From contig NC_061789.1 of assembly GCF_022458985.1 (NCBI RefSeq), positions 4,877,501 to 4,941,500 on the forward strand: a stretch of 64,000 nt of DNA, in the 5' to 3' direction. Within the stretch, counting starts at the first letter, position 1. Every line of letters starts with the position of its first letter. This DNA is from Mugil cephalus (Eukaryota > Chordata > Actinopteri > Mugiliformes > Mugilidae). Shown piece by piece: positions 61,331-64,000 of the stretch. Below the pieces are notes generated by a model. The model did no database searches. It saw only the letters and a list, made by a program, of their open reading frames with translations, and was not told the DNA's origin. The position numbers and the translations under genes were made by a program.

Positions 61331-63589
61331 CCAAATCGAAAAGTTAGTTCTCACTCAGCTTCTGCTAGTGGTATGATTTTCCCATTTAAACCCCACCAGT
61401 CTACAAGAAGTGATGAAGCAGCTTAGATGAAACATCTTCAAGAAACTCTAAAAGTTCAGTTGCTCTTGTTTTAGCATTTTTTTTTATCTACCATGACCAG
61501 GATGACTTGGAGCCCCCACAGAGATATTGAAGTTGGTTTCTTCCTTCATAGATTTAACGTTAAAATATGTCATTATGAGAAAAATATTTGAAAAAACTCT
61601 TGAAATATTAATGGATTCATTGGAAAAAATAGTCAATTGTTGCAGCCCTTATTGTAAGACTTATTGTTAATAAAAGTCACCGTGTGCGCTAAGAACTGGG
61701 ACTGCACGAGGTTAAATAAGGTCGGCATAATGAGGGGTTATGGTAATGATCGGGGCTTTAGTGGAGACGCAGGGCGACGGGGAAATGCTCTGGAATGTGA
61801 AGAATGAGGGTTTGTTTAATCCTCATAGGGGGATAAATTATTAGCAGCGAAGGGAACCCTGCTGCGCAAGACAGGCCCATCTCTTATCACATAAGCCTCA
61901 AGCGAGAATGGTGCATGTGAGTGTTCTGCACCTGAGATTTCCTGAAAGGTTTCCCGTTAATCCCCCGAGGACTTTAACACACTCTCAGCCTCTGCCTCGT
62001 TTATATAATTTGAGATAATCAGTGACGTTTACAACAAGCTCAGGAAGTAAGTGCCACTATACGTTAGAGGGAGGCGTTGTCATGTCACTGCAGCGTTACT
62101 GATATTTAACTTGTGTCCAGACAGAGGCTGAGCTGTGGTCTTACACTGACATTAGCTTAATGATTGGTTTGCGAATCATCGAGGAGGAAATACTTAAAGG
62201 GTCTGAAAATGACGCTGAGGTGGTCAAATTGAAAACATGTGTGATTCCTTTCTAGCAGTGTCGATGTGAGTAATCTGGCTTTGCACCATTCATGAGAGGG
62301 GAAAAAATGGGAAACGAGAGCAACCGGATGAAAAGGGGGGGGCACACAAAAAGGGGGATAAGATTTATTGAGGCAGTAATGAGCTACTGGGGAGGGAATA
62401 GCACCTTCGGTTTGACTGGTCCACCCACCCATGCTTGCCTTGGCCTGGCCGTGGCCTAGAGTGGCATCCTGGGCAAATATGACCCATGCACTTAGTTGCC
62501 GTGGTGACGCAGGAAGCAGCAGCAGATGCCAGATGAACCAGATGGATGCACTCACTCAAGAGATTTTACCAAACAAAAGCTTTTTTCCGAAAGCTAAGTA
62601 GAAAAGCTAAGTACACACCTTTACTGTGACCAGATGCGTCGTGTCAAAGGCAGAAACAAAGCTGAGAATATTAAGGGTGGCATTTCCATTGGTATTTCCA
62701 TTTGCAGACTAAAGTGGTGTGGCCCCCCCTTCTTGCCATGTAGGTTTGGATTTTGTTTTCCCTTAATAATAAAAAACCTTCATTTAAATGTGTTTGATGA
62801 TCTGAAACATTTAGACGTGACAAACGTGCAAAAAATAAGAATTCAGGAACCGTTTTTGACACCATTTTATGTACTTGATGCATCGGTTTGATGGAAGAGG
62901 CGGATTTTCTCAGGACTCCCACTTCAGCTGTGGAGAATGTGGTCGATATCTTTTTTGTTCTTGTCTGACCTTCGGAGGAGAGACATTGGAAATGTCACGC
63001 TAGATTAAAGGAATGATTGGCAGTCGGGGGAGGATGATTGAAGGTACAATGCGACTTATAAAGAGAGAATCAGGGGTATGAAATAGATGTCAGACGAGAC
63101 AAGCAGGGAATGATGTGACTGAAAGTACTGCTGTAGACTGTGTGCACTTGTGTCTGCTCACCCCTTTCAATTTCTTGAACAAATGGCAATCTCTTCCCAT
63201 CAGCCAGGACTGACACGTAGCTTAGAGTACATCTCAACCCCACTTTCATTGCTGCATCCGCTGCTATTCCTGCCCTACAAACCTGGTCTGGTCAGTCTGC
63301 TGTGTTGTATAATCAGATAAATCTGCAGGTTATGAGGTTGTGATTAAGTCCTGACAAACCAAACCAACGTCAAAGGGAAACATTGCCTGTTTCCAGACCA
63401 AAAACAGGCACTTGAACACAACGCAGCGGCTCTAGCCAATGGACCTAGAACTAGAGGGAAAGTTTGGAGAGCAGCTAATTGCCTTGCAGAGCTGACCTTT
63501 AGCAAATCATGATGATTGATTTGTTGGTTTAGAGCAGATGCTAATGGTCTGACTTCTCAGTGAAATTATTTTGTTTCTGTGTACACAGC

Positions 63590-63860
63590 CCCATAAAGCT
63601 AAACAGCCTGGATTTCCATCAGTGTTACTTCATGTTAAAATATGTCATTATGAGAAAATGCTTGAAATACTAATAGATCCATTGAAAAGAATTGTTGGTA
63701 AATGGTGTCGTTTCTGAACCAAAAACTGGCACTTGAGCACATATATGAAAGGAAGTAACTCTCCATACCAGCAGGTGGCAGTAGTCTGTATTCGTCCCTG
63801 ACGAGGGGAAACTGGACTTAGAAGTAGCTGAGTCATGCTGACTGATCTACAGATGTTTTT
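63590..63860 (+). repeat. Dispersed repeat related to 36950-37018 and 61555-61640
   Basis: AAAATATGTCATTATGAGAAAA recurs from about 61566, and CTCCATACCAGCAGGTGGCA recurs from about 36955. It is the more complete copy of the three. No coding potential is visible. Confidence 0.6.
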
Positions 63861-64000
63861 CCCATTCCAGATGTTACTATCATGACGTGGCACTGGATCG
63901 CTTGCAGGAACAGTCAGAGTGACTGATGTTGGCTTGGTGCATCATGGCCTTTATGCTCTTGCAGTAACGGGAGATTTCTTTTTAACATCAGGTTGACATT

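Larger units (their letters stand above)
42374..64000. other. myh10 second coding intron, incomplete
   Basis: More than 21.6 kb without a recognisable next exon. The expected short exon, starting with the Asp-Arg-Glu-Asp-Gln stretch, was searched for by eye and not found. The interval holds the repeats and tRNA genes listed separately, and nothing else with coding support on either strand. Confidence 0.6.

Noticed and set aside
62157-62555. 132-codon minus-strand frame
   Set aside because: No recognisable motif, no splice context and low-complexity composition; it looks like a chance frame in a long intron.

Overview
The window is vertebrate nuclear DNA, most probably from a percomorph teleost fish. 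Several genes have the canonical vertebrate layout of short exons, GT-AG introns and AATAAA signals. Many introns are only about 80-150 bp. The non-coding DNA carries repeats typical of fish: hAT-like MITEs, Tc1 remnants, the 'GTGACCTGTCCAGG' interspersed repeat, LINE 3' tails and telomere-like CCCTAA tracts. Assignments rest on translated exons and remembered family features; no database search was possible.

Layout, all genes on the + strand. (1) 132-3813: the 3' eight exons of wbp11, a spliceosome-associated proline-rich protein; its 5' end lies outside the window. (2) 4379-25281: a segment bounded by two inverted, near-identical arms (about 4.4-7.9 kb and 23.2-25.3 kb). Between them are two tandem tetraspanin genes related to TSPAN1: A at 10.3-13.6 kb and B at 19.4-21.9 kb. 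They share exon sizes, phases, a noncoding first exon and pieces of UTR and intron. L1-like, Tc1-like and retrovirus-like relics lie between and inside them. (3) 25426-30727: complete ddx47, a nucleolar DEAD-box RNA helicase, in 12 coding exons. (4) about 32.5 kb to the window end: the 5' part of a non-muscle myosin II heavy chain, myh10. It has a noncoding first exon in CpG-rich sequence, the start-codon exon, a 6.7 kb intron, the second coding exon, and an intron longer than 21.6 kb that runs off the window.

The genes are not an operon. Wbp11 and Ddx47 are housekeeping RNA-processing factors (pre-mRNA splicing and pre-rRNA processing), the tetraspanins are membrane scaffolds, and Myh10 is a cytoskeletal motor. 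The large myh10 introns hold simple repeats, MITEs, an intact antisense tRNA-Ser(CGA) gene and an antisense tRNA-Gln-like gene with a shortened T-loop.

The most notable structures are: the inverted repeat bracketing the tetraspanin pair; the apparent loss of the ancestral start codon in tetraspanin B, with an ATG placed as the last codon of an extra upstream exon; the run of in-frame, phase-1 low-complexity exons in wbp11; and a Gly/Arg-rich tail on Ddx47.
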